NCBI GenBank assembly: GCA_965214975.1
Contig: OZ244055.1
Coordinates: forward strand, 1,364,001-1,428,000
Source of the DNA: JAJEBT01 sp965214975
GTDB lineage: Bacteria; Pseudomonadota; Alphaproteobacteria; MPNO01; UBA830
Length of the DNA stretch: 64,000 bases
Direction of reading: 5' to 3'
Shown: piece by piece, positions 52,653 to 61,685 of the stretch
Layout of the letters: the number at the start of each line of letters is the position of its first letter
How positions within the stretch are numbered: position 1 is the stretch's first letter
Translations under genes and position numbers: made by a program
The notes under the pieces: generated by a model
The model's database searches: none
Told to the model about the DNA's origin: nothing
Seen by the model: the letters and a program-made list of their open reading frames with translations, nothing else

Positions 52653-52835
52653 ATGGCCGTACCCAAGAAGAAAGTCTCCAAGTCGAGGCGCAACATGCGC
52701 CGGGCCCACCACGCCCTGAAGCCGAACGCCTACGGCCCCTGTCCCGAATGCGGCGAGACCAAGCGGCCGCATCACGTCTGCCCGTCCTGCGGCTATTACG
52801 ACAAGCGCGAAGTGACCGCCCCCGCGGACGTGTGA
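52653..52835 (+). CDS. rpmF: 50S ribosomal protein L32
   Basis: 60 residues: MAVPKKKVSKSRRNMRRAHH then two zinc pairs, CPEC and CPSC (the C+ zinc-binding form), GYYDKREV. Located between DUF177 and plsX as usual. Confidence 0.98.
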   Translation: MAVPKKKVSKSRRNMRRAHHALKPNAYGPCPECGETKRPHHVCPSCGYYDKREVTAPADV

Positions 52836-52863
52836 CCGGTCGCGCCGGACCGGAGCGGATTCC

Positions 52864-53913
52864 TTGGCTTCCGAACGTCTCACGATCGCCGTGGACGCCA
52901 TGGGCGGCGACAACGCGCCGGGCATGGTCGTCCATGGCGCGGAACTCGCGCGCCGGCGCTTCCCCGACATCGGCTTCCTCATGTTCGGCGACCAGGAGCG
53001 GGTCCGGCCGCTGTTCCGGCGCCGCCGCAAGCTCCTGGAGAGAACGGAGATCGTCCACGCCCCCGACGTCATCGACAGCGAGATGACGGTCTCGGAGGCG
53101 CTGCGCAAGGGCCGCAGCTCCAGCATGCAGCTCGCGATCAACGCGGTGATCGACGGCCGCGCCGCCGGCGTCGTGTCGGCGGGCAACACGGGCGCGCTGA
53201 TGGCGATGGCGAAGCTCACGCTGCGCACCCTGCCCGGCATCGACCGCCCGGCGATCGCCGGCATCTTCCCGACGATGCGGGGCGAGACCGTGATGCTGGA
53301 CCTCGGCGCCAATCTCGACTGCGACGCCCGCAACCTCGTGCAGTTCTCGATCATGGGCGACGTCTTCGCCCGGACGGTCCTCGGCACCGTCAGCCCGTCC
53401 TGCGGCCTTCTCAACGTCGGCTCCGAGGACATGAAGGGCCACGCCGAGATCCGCGACGCCGCGTCGCAGCTGCGCGAGATGTCCAGCGCCCTCAACTTCC
53501 ACGGCTTCGTCGAGGGCAACGACATCGCGGCGGGAACCACCGACGTGGTCATCTCCGACGGGTTTTCCGGCAACATCGCGCTCAAGGCGATCGAGGGATC
53601 CTCGCACCTGGTCACGCGCTTTCTCGGCGACGCCTTCAGAAGCTCGGTGGTGTCGCGCCTCGGCTACGTTCTGGTCCGCCGCGGGCTCAGGAAGATGCGC
53701 GCGCGAATCGACCCCCGGCGCTACAACGGCGCGGTCTTCCTGGGGCTTGCGGGAATCGCGGTCAAGAGCCATGGCGGCACCGACGGGTTCGGCTTCGCGA
53801 ACGCCATCGGCGTCGTCGCCGACATGGCCGTCGACAACTTCAACGAGAAGATCACCGAGGGGATCGAATCGTTCGGCCGGCCAGGCCCCGCCGCGGCGGC
53901 GTCCGCGTCCTGA
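52864..53913 (+). CDS. plsX: Phosphate acyltransferase PlsX
   Basis: 349 residues from a TTG at 52864 (ggag 12 bp upstream). Features: IAVDAMGGDNAPGMVVHGAE, SAGNTGALMAMAKLTL, DLGANLDCDARNLVQFSIMG and VISDGFSGNIALKAIEG. It forms acyl-phosphate from acyl-ACP, first step of phospholipid synthesis with PlsY. It is 2 bp from fabH. Confidence 0.97.
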   Translation: MASERLTIAVDAMGGDNAPGMVVHGAELARRRFPDIGFLMFGDQERVRPLFRRRRKLLERTEIVHAPDVIDSEMTVSEALRKGRSSSMQLAINAVIDGRAAGVVSAGNTGALMAMAKLTLRTLPGIDRPAIAGIFPTMRGETVMLDLGANLDCDARNLVQFSIMGDVFARTVLGTVSPSCGLLNVGSEDMKGHAEIRDAASQLREMSSALNFHGFVEGNDIAAGTTDVVISDGFSGNIALKAIEGSSHLVTRFLGDAFRSSVVSRLGYVLVRRGLRKMRARIDPRRYNGAVFLGLAGIAVKSHGGTDGFGFANAIGVVADMAVDNFNEKITEGIESFGRPGPAAAASAS

Positions 53914-53915
53914 CC

Positions 53916-54887
53916 ATGCGCCGCTCCGTCATCGCCGGCTGCGGCGCCTACCTGCCGGAACGCGTGCTCACCAACCGCGATCTGGCGCAGCGCGTCGACA
54001 CCTCCGACGAATGGATCTTCCAGCGGACCGGAATCCGCCAGCGCCATGTCGCCGACGACGGCGAGAAGACGTCCGACCTCGCGACCGCGGCGGCCCGGGA
54101 GGCCCTCGCCTCCGCGGATCTCGAGGCCGGCGAGATCGACCTGATCGTGCTCGCCACGGCAACGCCCGACCGGACGTTCCCGTCCACGGCAACCATGGTC
54201 CAGTCGCTGCTCGGCATGACCAGGGGCGCGGCCTTCGACGTGCAGGCCGTGTGCTCGGGGTTCATCTACTCGGTGAACGTCGCCGACAACTTCATCCGCC
54301 TCGGCCAGGCGGACAACGTGCTGGTGATCGGCGCCGAAACGTTCTCCCGCCTCCTCGACTGGGAGGACCGGTCCACCTGCGTCCTGTTCGGCGACGGCGC
54401 CGGGGCCCTGGTGCTGAGCGGACGGGAGGGCAACGGCGGGGCCGCCGACCGGGGCGTGCTGGCGACCTGCATCCATTCCGACGGCCGCCAGCACGACCTG
54501 CTGTTCGCCGACGGCGGACCGTCCTCGACCGGCACCGTCGGGCACGTGCGCATGAAGGGGCGCGAGGTCTTCAAGCACGCGGTGAAGAACCTCGCGAGCG
54601 TCGTCGGCGAGGTGCTGGAGCTCGCCGACCTCGACCGCAGCGAGATCGACTGGCTGGTCCCGCACCAGGCCAACAGCCGCATCATCGAGACCACCGCCCG
54701 GAAGCTGCGGCTGCCGGACGACAAGATCATCGTGACCGTAGACCGCCACGGCAACACCTCGGCGGCCTCCGTGCCGCTCGCGCTGGCGGACGCCGTGAAC
54801 GACGAGCGCATCGCCGAAGGAGACGTGGTCGTCCTCGAGGCCATGGGCAGCGGTTTCACCTGGGGGGCCAGCGTCATCCGCTGGTAG
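53916..54887 (+). CDS. fabH: 3-oxoacyl-ACP synthase III
   Basis: 323 residues. Catalytic Cys in FDVQAVCSGFIYSVNVADNF, His in WLVPHQANSRI and Asn in HGNTSAASVPLAL. It starts fatty-acid synthesis from acetyl-CoA and malonyl-ACP. N-terminal TSDEWIFQRTGIRQRH is the family hallmark. Followed by ihfA after 23 bp. Confidence 0.97.
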   Translation: MRRSVIAGCGAYLPERVLTNRDLAQRVDTSDEWIFQRTGIRQRHVADDGEKTSDLATAAAREALASADLEAGEIDLIVLATATPDRTFPSTATMVQSLLGMTRGAAFDVQAVCSGFIYSVNVADNFIRLGQADNVLVIGAETFSRLLDWEDRSTCVLFGDGAGALVLSGREGNGGAADRGVLATCIHSDGRQHDLLFADGGPSSTGTVGHVRMKGREVFKHAVKNLASVVGEVLELADLDRSEIDWLVPHQANSRIIETTARKLRLPDDKIIVTVDRHGNTSAASVPLALADAVNDERIAEGDVVVLEAMGSGFTWGASVIRW

Positions 54888-54910
54888 ACCCGCAATCCGG
54901 GAGTGTTTCA

Positions 54911-55258
54911 ATGGCGCCACCCACCGTCACCCGTGCCCGTCTCGCCGACCTCGTGCACCGCAACATCGGCCTCTCGCGCAGAGGTTCGGCCCGCATCGTG
55001 GACCAGCTGATCGAGGAGATCTCGCAGGCGCTCGTCGACGGCGGCGAGGTGAAGCTGTCGCGGTTCGGAAGCTTCAGGCTGCGCCACAAGCGCGCCCGGA
55101 CCGGCCGGAATCCGAAGACCGGAATCGAGGCGCCGGTCAGCGAGCGGCATGTCGTCACGTTCCGGGCCTCGCGTTCCCTGAAGAAGACGGTCAACGACCG
55201 GCTCCCGCCCGAGCTCGACCTGGTTCCGGGCTCCGGGCGCGAAGGCGCGCGTTCCTGA
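54911..55258 (+). CDS. ihfA: Integration host factor alpha subunit
   Basis: 115 residues, the HU/IHF fold: TRARLADLVHRNIGLSRRGS, KLSRFGSFRLRHKRARTGRNP (DNA-bending beta arm with the key proline region GRNPKTG) and VTFRASRSLKKTVN. It bends DNA with IhfB. In the conserved plsX-fabH-ihfA-merR run. Confidence 0.96.
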   Translation: MAPPTVTRARLADLVHRNIGLSRRGSARIVDQLIEEISQALVDGGEVKLSRFGSFRLRHKRARTGRNPKTGIEAPVSERHVVTFRASRSLKKTVNDRLPPELDLVPGSGREGARS

Positions 55259-55277
55259 AGGAGGCGGACGGCGCGGC

Positions 55278-55688
55278 ATGGCCGAGCGGTACCCGACCCG
55301 GGGGGCTTCGGGCGGAAAGTCCGGAACGGCGTTCCGGACGATCGGCGAGGTCGCGGCCGAACTCGACGTGCCGCAGCACGTGCTGCGTTTCTGGGAGAGC
55401 AAGTTCCCCCAGCTGAGCCCGCTGAAGCGGGACGGCGGGCGGCGGCACTACCGCCCGGAGGACATCGATCTCCTGCGCGGCATCCGCGAGCTTCTCTACA
55501 CCGAGGGCTACACCATCAAGGGCGTGCAGAAGCGCCTGCGCGCCTCCGGCGCCAAGGCCGAGGTCGCGGAGCTCGGCGCCGAAACCGGCGCCGCCGAGGG
55601 CCTTTCCGGGGAAACCCGCGCGGCGCTCGAGGATCTCCGCGCCGAACTCGAGGGAATCCGCGACCTCCTGAAGGACGCCAAGACTTGA
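55278..55688 (+). CDS. MerR family transcriptional regulator (MlrA-like)
   Basis: 136 residues. MerR winged helix: FRTIGEVAAELDVPQHVLRF, WESKFPQLSPLKRDGGRRHY, DIDLLRGIRELLYTEGYTI. The C-terminal half is a coiled coil (GETRAALEDLRAELEGIRDL) instead of an effector domain. Always follows ihfA in alphaproteobacteria. Target genes unknown. Confidence 0.94.
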   Translation: MAERYPTRGASGGKSGTAFRTIGEVAAELDVPQHVLRFWESKFPQLSPLKRDGGRRHYRPEDIDLLRGIRELLYTEGYTIKGVQKRLRASGAKAEVAELGAETGAAEGLSGETRAALEDLRAELEGIRDLLKDAKT

Positions 55689-55727
55689 ACCGCTACCGCG
55701 GAAGCCCTATCCTGCGCCCCGCGCGGT

Positions 55728-55804
<77 letters not shown>

Positions 55805-55834
55805 TTCTTTCCGCGGCGGGGCGGCGCGGCCGCC

Positions 55835-56302
55835 TCAGCCCGGCTCCCTCCCCATCGCCGTCTCGACCGCGTCCACGATCTGCACGTAGCCGGTGCAGCG
55901 GCAGAGATTGCCGCAGAGTTCGCGCCGGATGTCGTCGCGGCCGGCGCCGGGCATCCGCCTGACGATGTCGTAGGAGGTGGCCAGCATGCCGGGCGTGCAG
56001 TAGCCGCACTGCACGGCATGGCACCTCTTGAAGGCCTCGCGCAGCCGCGCCATCACCGGATCGTCCCCGTAGCCCTCGATCGTCGTGACCTCGGAGCCGT
56101 CGACGGCGACCGCCAGGGTGATGCAGGACCGCACGGGCCGCCCGTCGACCAGCAGCGTGCAGGCTCCGCAGACCCCGTGCTCGCAGGCGGCATGGGTTCC
56201 GGTCAGGTTTTCCTCCTCGCGCAGGAAATCGGCGAGCGACTGGCGGGGCTCGATGTCCGCCGAGATCCTGCGGCCGTTGACGGAGAACGCGGTGCGTGTC
56301 AT
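55835..56302 (-). CDS. Molybdenum hydroxylase, small [2Fe-2S] subunit (CoxS-like)
   Basis: 155 residues. Plant-type cluster C-x4-C-x2-C in HAACEHGVCGACTLL plus RSC, and the second cluster in CGYCTPGM and LCRCTGY. It passes electrons from the molybdenum site to FAD. It overlaps the medium subunit start/stop region by 4 bp. Confidence 0.95.
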   Translation of the reverse strand: MTRTAFSVNGRRISADIEPRQSLADFLREEENLTGTHAACEHGVCGACTLLVDGRPVRSCITLAVAVDGSEVTTIEGYGDDPVMARLREAFKRCHAVQCGYCTPGMLATSYDIVRRMPGAGRDDIRRELCGNLCRCTGYVQIVDAVETAMGREPG

Positions 56303-57138
56303 CGCTCGAAGGCCTCCCTGACGGCGCGCGAGACGGCCGTGCCGTGGATGTCGAGGGCGTAGCCGTCGTCCTCGTCCGCGAACCCCGCCTCGAGCAGTTC
56401 CCGGGCCGCGGCCTCCCGCACCCTGCCCGCGAACGCGTCCGTCCGCGGGTCGCCCTCCGCAAGAAGATCCTCGACCCCGCGAAGGCGAAGCGGCGCCGCG
56501 GACGGGCCGGCCAGCGCGACGCGCCGGGACGACTCCGAGACCACGGCCACCGCCAGGGACTCCGCGAAGTCCCCGGGCTTGACGCAGACCTTGCAATGGC
56601 CCCACCCCGCGCCCGGGGCGAGGCGCGGGACGCGGACCGAACGGACGATCTCGCCCCGCTCGAGCGCGGTCGAAAGGGGTCCGGTCACGAAGTCCCCGGC
56701 CTCGACCACACGCTCCCCTCCGCTGCCGAGAACGCGGATCCCGGCGTCAAGCGCCATCAGCACCGGCGGCCAGTCGGCCGCCGGATCGGCATGGGCGAGG
56801 CTGCCGCCGACGGTTCCGCGGTTGCGCACCGCGCGGTACGCGATGCCGGAGGCGGCGCGGCGCAGAAGTCCGCCGGCGACGTCCGGGACCACGCCGTCCT
56901 CGAAATCGGCATGGACCGTGGAGGCGCCCACCGTCAGGCCGTCGCGGTCCTCCCCGACCTCCCGGAGCTCGGGGATCCGCGAGAGATCGACCAGCAGCCG
57001 CGGGCGGGCGAGCCGCAGATTCAGCATCGGACCGAGGGACTGGCCCCCGGCGTAGGCGTGCGCCCCGTCCTCCCCGAGGAGGCGGAGGGCCTCGTCGAGG
57101 CTGTCCGCGCGCGCGAACTCGAACGGCGCGGGCTTCAC
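56299..57138 (-). CDS. Molybdenum hydroxylase, medium FAD subunit (CoxM-like)
   Basis: 279 residues from a GTG at 57138. FAD-binding motifs AYAGGQSLGPMLNLRLA and RNRGTVGGSLAHADPAADWP are the family pair. The C-terminal CO_deh_flav_C domain follows (GRVREAAARELLEAG). It overlaps the large-subunit stop (GTGA). Confidence 0.93.
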   Translation of the reverse strand: MKPAPFEFARADSLDEALRLLGEDGAHAYAGGQSLGPMLNLRLARPRLLVDLSRIPELREVGEDRDGLTVGASTVHADFEDGVVPDVAGGLLRRAASGIAYRAVRNRGTVGGSLAHADPAADWPPVLMALDAGIRVLGSGGERVVEAGDFVTGPLSTALERGEIVRSVRVPRLAPGAGWGHCKVCVKPGDFAESLAVAVVSESSRRVALAGPSAAPLRLRGVEDLLAEGDPRTDAFAGRVREAAARELLEAGFADEDDGYALDIHGTAVSRAVREAFER

Positions 57139-59480
57139 GGACGCCTCGCCCGCGCGATCGCCGCCTTGAGGCGGCGCGGCGTGACCGGCGTCTCGTTGAC
57201 CTCCACGCCGAGGTCGGCGAGCGCGTCGTTGATCGCGTTCCCGACGGCGCCGAGCGGGCCGATCGCGCCCGATTCCCCGACCCCCTTGATTCCGAAGGTC
57301 GAGTACGGCGACGGCGTCTCCATGTGCTCGTACTTGCAGTCCGGCACCATCGCCGCCGCCGGCACGTGGTAGTCGGCGAGCGTCACCGCCTGCGGCTGGC
57401 CGTCGGCGTCGAAACCCGATTCCTCGTAGAGCACCGAGCCGATGCCCTGCGCGTAGCCGCCGAGAACCTGGCCCTTGACGATGGCCGGGTTCACCATGGT
57501 CCCGCAGTCGCCGACGATCGCGTAGTCGAGAATCTCGACGGATCCGAGCTCGACGTCGACGGCGACGACCGCGCCGTGGGCGCCGAACCCGAAAACGCCG
57601 CCGTGCACCTTGTCGTTGTATCCGGTGGTGGCGGTGAGCCCGTTGCGGTCGACGTCGTCGGGCAGGTTCTCGGGATGGTTGTAGAAGGCCTCGGCGATCG
57701 CCCCGAACCCCACCGATCCGGAAGGCCCCGTGACCGCGCCGCCGCCGACCGCGACCTCGTCCGCGCCGCACTGGAGAAGGTGCGCGCCGATGCGCGCGAT
57801 GCGCGGAACCAGCTCGCGGCAGGTCTGCGCCACCGCGCCGCCGGCGACGACCATGCTGCGCGACGCGTAGGTTCCCGTGCCGGCATAGGCGGTCGCGGTG
57901 TCGCCGTAGCGGACGGCGACCCTGTCCGGATCGACGCCGAGAACCGAATTGACGACCTGGGCGAGGGTCGTCTCGAGTCCCTGTCCGTGGGAATGGATCC
58001 CCACCGAGACCCAGGCGCCGCCGTCCGGAGTCAGCTTCACGGTCGCCATCTCCATCCCGGGCACGAGCTCGATCTCCCACGCCGCGTATCCCTGCGGGCC
58101 GGTGCCGTAGGCCGTCTGCTCGTAGAAAACCCCGAAACCGACGCCGATTCTCCTGCCGTCGGGCTCGCCCGCCTTCTGGCGCCTGCGGACGGCGTCCACG
58201 TCGAGCGCCGCGACGCAGCGCCGGAAGGCTTCGGGATAGTCCCCGCTGTCGAGATGCTTGCGGGTGACCGAGTCGTAGGGCATCTGCCCGGGCCGGACCA
58301 GGTTCTCGAGGCGCACGTCCCAGGGCTCCCGCCCGACGGCGCGGGCGACGGCGTCGAGCGCGAGCTCGGCGGAAAAGCACACCCCCGGACGCGCCACGCC
58401 GCGGTAGGGCTGGCAGGCCGGCTTGTTGGTGCAGAGCGTCACCGACCGGCCGCGCAGCGCCGGCACGTCGTAGGGCCCCTGGAGGTTGGCGATGCCGGAC
58501 GCCGCCTCGACGCCGACCGGCCACGGCCAGGGCGAGTAGGCTCCCCCGTCGACGACGTACTCGCCCTCCATCGCGAGAATCCTGCCGCGCGCGTCCGCGT
58601 GGATCGTGACCTCGACCTCGTGCTCGCGGCAGTTGGCGTCGGTGACCAGATGCTCGAACCGGTCCTGGACCCACTTGACCGGGCGTCCGAGACGCCGCGC
58701 GGCCCAGGCCACGGCGACGGTCTCGCCGTCGAGATAGGTCTTGAGCCCGAATCCCCCGCCCACGTCGGGGCAGATCACCCGGACGCGGTGGATGTCGATC
58801 CCGAGCGCGAGCGCGAGTCCGCGCTGCATCGGATGCGGCAGCTGGTTGGACATCCACACCACGAGCTCGTCGAGGCGCGCGTCGTGCTGCGCGCACACCG
58901 CCCGCCCCTCCATCGGCACGGGGGCCTGCCGCGCCATGTCGAAACGGCGGGTCACCGCATGGGCCGCGGCCGCCCTGGCGGCGTCGACGTCGCCGTTCTC
59001 GAAGAACGTCTCGCACACGACGTTGCCGCTCCAGTGATCGTGCAGCGGCGGCGTGCCGGGGTCGCGCGCGTCCTCCGTGGTGACGACGGCCGGCAGTTCC
59101 TCGTAGCGGATCTCGACGGCCTCGGCGAGATCCTCCGCCTCGGCGCGGCTCGGCGCCAGCGCCATCGCGATCTGCTCGCCGACATGGCGGACACGGCCGT
59201 CGGCCAGGACCGGAAACTCCGCGCCCTGGAAGCCCGGCAGCGCCGCCGTCGAGCGCATCGGCGTCACGCCGTCGAGATCGCCGGCGACGAACACCCTGCC
59301 CGCGGCGCCGGCGGGGCGGACGACCTCGACGATCCGGGCATGCGCGACCTGGCTCCGGCAGAAGGCGGCGTGCCACATGCCGGGAAACTTGAGATCCCCG
59401 ACGTACTGCCCCGTCCCGTGCAGGAACCGGTCGTCCTCCTTGCGGGGAATGCTCGCGCCGACCCCCTGCCCGTCCGCCAT
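57135..59480 (-). CDS. Molybdenum hydroxylase, large molybdopterin subunit (CoxL-like, not CO dehydrogenase form I)
   Basis: 781 residues. Molybdopterin motifs CPDVGGGFGLKTYLDGET, NKPACQPYRGVARPGVCFSA, GTGTYASRSMVVAGGAV and the catalytic Glu in GVGESGAIGPLGAVGNAIND. The active loop reads YRGVARP, related to the AYRGAGR of form-II-like enzymes and lacking the AYxCSFR of true CO dehydrogenase. It hydroxylates an aromatic heterocycle, aldehyde or similar; the substrate is unknown. First gene of the operon. Confidence 0.93.
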   Translation of the reverse strand: MADGQGVGASIPRKEDDRFLHGTGQYVGDLKFPGMWHAAFCRSQVAHARIVEVVRPAGAAGRVFVAGDLDGVTPMRSTAALPGFQGAEFPVLADGRVRHVGEQIAMALAPSRAEAEDLAEAVEIRYEELPAVVTTEDARDPGTPPLHDHWSGNVVCETFFENGDVDAARAAAAHAVTRRFDMARQAPVPMEGRAVCAQHDARLDELVVWMSNQLPHPMQRGLALALGIDIHRVRVICPDVGGGFGLKTYLDGETVAVAWAARRLGRPVKWVQDRFEHLVTDANCREHEVEVTIHADARGRILAMEGEYVVDGGAYSPWPWPVGVEAASGIANLQGPYDVPALRGRSVTLCTNKPACQPYRGVARPGVCFSAELALDAVARAVGREPWDVRLENLVRPGQMPYDSVTRKHLDSGDYPEAFRRCVAALDVDAVRRRQKAGEPDGRRIGVGFGVFYEQTAYGTGPQGYAAWEIELVPGMEMATVKLTPDGGAWVSVGIHSHGQGLETTLAQVVNSVLGVDPDRVAVRYGDTATAYAGTGTYASRSMVVAGGAVAQTCRELVPRIARIGAHLLQCGADEVAVGGGAVTGPSGSVGFGAIAEAFYNHPENLPDDVDRNGLTATTGYNDKVHGGVFGFGAHGAVVAVDVELGSVEILDYAIVGDCGTMVNPAIVKGQVLGGYAQGIGSVLYEESGFDADGQPQAVTLADYHVPAAAMVPDCKYEHMETPSPYSTFGIKGVGESGAIGPLGAVGNAINDALADLGVEVNETPVTPRRLKAAIARARRP

Positions 59481-59602
59481 CGCCTGTCTCTCTCTTCCGC
59501 GGCCGCGTCCGCCGACGGCGGAGCCGGGGTCGCGGATCCGCGCCGGGGGAGTCCCGCAGAATCTCCGCAACCCCCCGGCGCGAGTCAACCGCAGCCCCGG
59601 CG

Positions 59603-60448
59603 TCACGCGCCCAGCGCCTGTCCCCGGATCGTGTATCTCCGCAGCATTCTCGTCTGGTCGGGCGGAAAGTCGGTTCGCGCATGCATGGTGCACCAGTTGT
59701 CCCACATGACCAGATCCCCGGGCTTCCACGCATGGTCGTAGACCAGATCCCCGGACCTCACGTGATCCATGACCGCGTCCAGGATCCGCCGACTCTCCCT
59801 TTCGCCGTGCCCCTCGATCAGCGCCGTCATCAGCTCGTTGACGTAGAGCGCCCTCCTGCCGGTCGCGGGGTGGACGACAACCGCCGGCTGCCAGCAGTGG
59901 TCGTGATCCCCCACGCCCTCCGACAGATCCACGCGTTCGGTCGGATGGTACTTGTAGACATGCAGAACCCTCCGGTCCTCGACGGCCGCCTTCAGATCCT
60001 CCGGCAACGTCTCCCACGCCCCGCACATGTCCGCGAACAGCGTGTGGCCGCCGGTCTCGGTGACCTCGATGGCGTAGAGCATCGTTCCCCGGTCCGGTTC
60101 GGGGGCGTAGCACTTGTCGTGGTGGAAGAACATCTCGCCGTCGGGGAGCGACCCGACGGGCACGCCGTTCTCGCGCACGTTGGTGACCAGCATCACGTGT
60201 TCGGCCCCGGCGCCCTCGGGACGGTCCTCGGCCTTGCGGAGCCTTCCCCCGAGAGGCCCGAAAGCCCTGCAGAACCGGCGCTGGGCCTCGGCCGTGAGGT
60301 TCTGGCCGCGGAACGCCAGCACCGGATGCTCGAGCCAGGCCGCGGCGAGGGCGTCGCGCGTCCGCTCGTCGAGAGGCTCCGCGAGATCGAGGCCCCGAAC
60401 CTCGGCGGCGAGCGCCGGATGGAGAGGGTGGACGGTGAATCCGGCCAT
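59603..60448 (-). CDS. TauD/TfdA family 2-oxoglutarate dioxygenase
   Basis: 281 residues. Iron ligands in GEMFFHHDKCYAPEP (His-x-Asp) and NWCTMHARTDFP (His); 2-oxoglutarate Arg in TRMLRRYTIRG. The family breaks C-S or C-O bonds in taurine, 2,4-D and related acids. It lies upstream of the molybdenum hydroxylase on the same strand, 122 bp apart, and may share regulation. Confidence 0.92.
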   Translation of the reverse strand: MAGFTVHPLHPALAAEVRGLDLAEPLDERTRDALAAAWLEHPVLAFRGQNLTAEAQRRFCRAFGPLGGRLRKAEDRPEGAGAEHVMLVTNVRENGVPVGSLPDGEMFFHHDKCYAPEPDRGTMLYAIEVTETGGHTLFADMCGAWETLPEDLKAAVEDRRVLHVYKYHPTERVDLSEGVGDHDHCWQPAVVVHPATGRRALYVNELMTALIEGHGERESRRILDAVMDHVRSGDLVYDHAWKPGDLVMWDNWCTMHARTDFPPDQTRMLRRYTIRGQALGA

Positions 60449-60536
60449 GTCCCGATGCTACCAGCCCGTCGGACCCGGGGGCAAGACACCGACGGGCGGC
60501 TTCGGGGTCCGGCCGACCGCGGAGAGGAACCCCGAC

Positions 60537-60740
60537 ATGATCGCGCGGATCCTGTCCGGCGAGCCGGACCTCTGCGTCGTGCCGACCCACGATGTCGAGA
60601 CCGAGGTGTGGCGGATCCGCATTGTCATCGAGGGACTCTCCGGCAACGTCCCGACCGCGCTGATCGCGCAGGATCTCGGCGACGCGCTCGCGGTCCGCGA
60701 CAAACTCGATCGGCGCCTCGGACTGGGTCGTGATTCCTGA
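60537..60740 (+). CDS. Small conserved-looking protein, function unknown
   Basis: 67 residues from the ATG at 60537. The segment VPTHDVETEVWRIRIVIEGL and then GNVPTALIAQDLGDALAV plus CDKLNRRLG-like AVRDKLDRRLGLGR reads as a real small alpha/beta protein and resembles hypothetical proteins I have seen in related genomes. No family name. Divergent from tauD across 88 bp. Confidence 0.5.
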   Translation: MIARILSGEPDLCVVPTHDVETEVWRIRIVIEGLSGNVPTALIAQDLGDALAVRDKLDRRLGLGRDS

Positions 60741-60865
60741 ACGGCGACGGCCGCCGTGTCCATGAATGTCGGGATCGAGCACGCGGACGGCAATGACTGA
60801 TACCGAGACCGCATGTTTCGCAACCCCGCTACAGCCGACGGTTTCCCGCAGTTCTGTACACACGC

Positions 60866-60871
60866 TATACT
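60866..60871 (+). promoter_or_regulatory. Probable -10 box of the toxin-antitoxin gene
   Basis: tatact lies 50 bp before the ATG, in an AT-richer patch (ctgtacacacgctatactcaatacgcc). A convincing -35 is not seen. The Shine-Dalgarno gaaggaga precedes the start. Confidence 0.4.
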
Positions 60872-60920
60872 CAATACGCCAAAACGACCTCACCGCACGC
60901 TCCGGACGAAGGAGACCAGC

Positions 60921-61685
60921 ATGCCTCAGGTGAACTTTCGCACGTCCAGCGAGCGCCTAGCCGTCATCGACCGCGCTGCGGCGATCCGGGGCGTCAGCCG
61001 CACTGAATTCGTGCTCCGCTCGAGCGAGGCGGCGGCAATCGAGATCCTGAACGAGCGCCCGATCATTGCCCTCGACGACGAGGCTTGGGACGATTTCGTC
61101 GCCGCGCTCGACGCGCCGGTGGAGATCGACCCCGCCGTCAAGGCGCGTTACGCGCGCCGGCCCCCGGTGGGACCGCTAGGATCGCCGGAGCCGCTCGCCT
61201 CCAACCATGACGTCTCACGGTTCTCCTCCGGCATCCTCGCCCTCGATTCTTGGCTCCGGGGCAAGGCGCGGGTGAACGAAGCCAAGGGCGGAACGCGCAC
61301 AGGCGGAACGCGCACATATGTCGTCTGCGACGGCGACCGAGTGGTCGGGTTTTACAGCCTCGCCGCCAGTTCCGTGGACAGGCGCCGGGTGTCGTCCCGG
61401 GTCGGTCGCGGCATGCCGGATCCGGTCCCGGTTATTCTTCTGGGACAGCTCGCCGTCGACGAGAATTACCGAGCCCGACACCTCGGCTCCGACCTCCTTG
61501 TCGACGCGACGGGGCGCTGCCTCGCCGCCGCTGGCGTTGTCGGCGCCCGCGCCATCGTCGTGCAGGCGATCGACCAACGGGCTGCGGCGTTCTACGCGAA
61601 GTTCGGCTTCGGCCCGTTCTCCGATAACGAGCCGCTCATGCTGATCCTGCGGATGTCCGAGATCGAAAGACTGTTGCCGGCATAG
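60921..61685 (+). CDS. TacA-like antitoxin fused in frame to TacT-like GNAT toxin
   Basis: 254 residues. Residues 1-82 are a DUF1778 antitoxin (RTSSERLAVIDRAAAIRGVS, TEFVLRSSEAAAIEIL, LDDEAWDDFVAALDAP). Residues 83-254 are a GNAT toxin (SRFSSGILALDSWLRGKARV, RTYVVCDGDRVVGFYSLAA, ILLGQLAVDENYRARHLG, AAFYAKFGFG with Tyr225). In the usual operon the two overlap out of frame. Here, deleting one G of the ggtgg at 61166-61170 lets the antitoxin end WDR-stop (TAG at 61177), while GTG at 61167 would start the toxin. The extra base merges them. The acetyl-CoA loop reads YRARHLG where QGRGIG is typical, so the toxin may be inactive. Confidence 0.85.
   Translation: MPQVNFRTSSERLAVIDRAAAIRGVSRTEFVLRSSEAAAIEILNERPIIALDDEAWDDFVAALDAPVEIDPAVKARYARRPPVGPLGSPEPLASNHDVSRFSSGILALDSWLRGKARVNEAKGGTRTGGTRTYVVCDGDRVVGFYSLAASSVDRRRVSSRVGRGMPDPVPVILLGQLAVDENYRARHLGSDLLVDATGRCLAAAGVVGARAIVVQAIDQRAAAFYAKFGFGPFSDNEPLMLILRMSEIERLLPA
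61287..61316 (+). repeat. Tandem 15-bp duplication inside the toxin domain
   Basis: ggcggaacgcgcaca at 61287-61301 and again at 61302-61316. It keeps frame and doubles the residues GGTRT (123-127 and 128-132), ahead of the conserved TYVV strand. Confidence 0.8.

Noticed and set aside
56299..59733. A long minus-strand frame of about 1140 codons
   Set aside because: Most is a shadow of the molybdenum hydroxylase large subunit; only the end encodes the medium FAD subunit.
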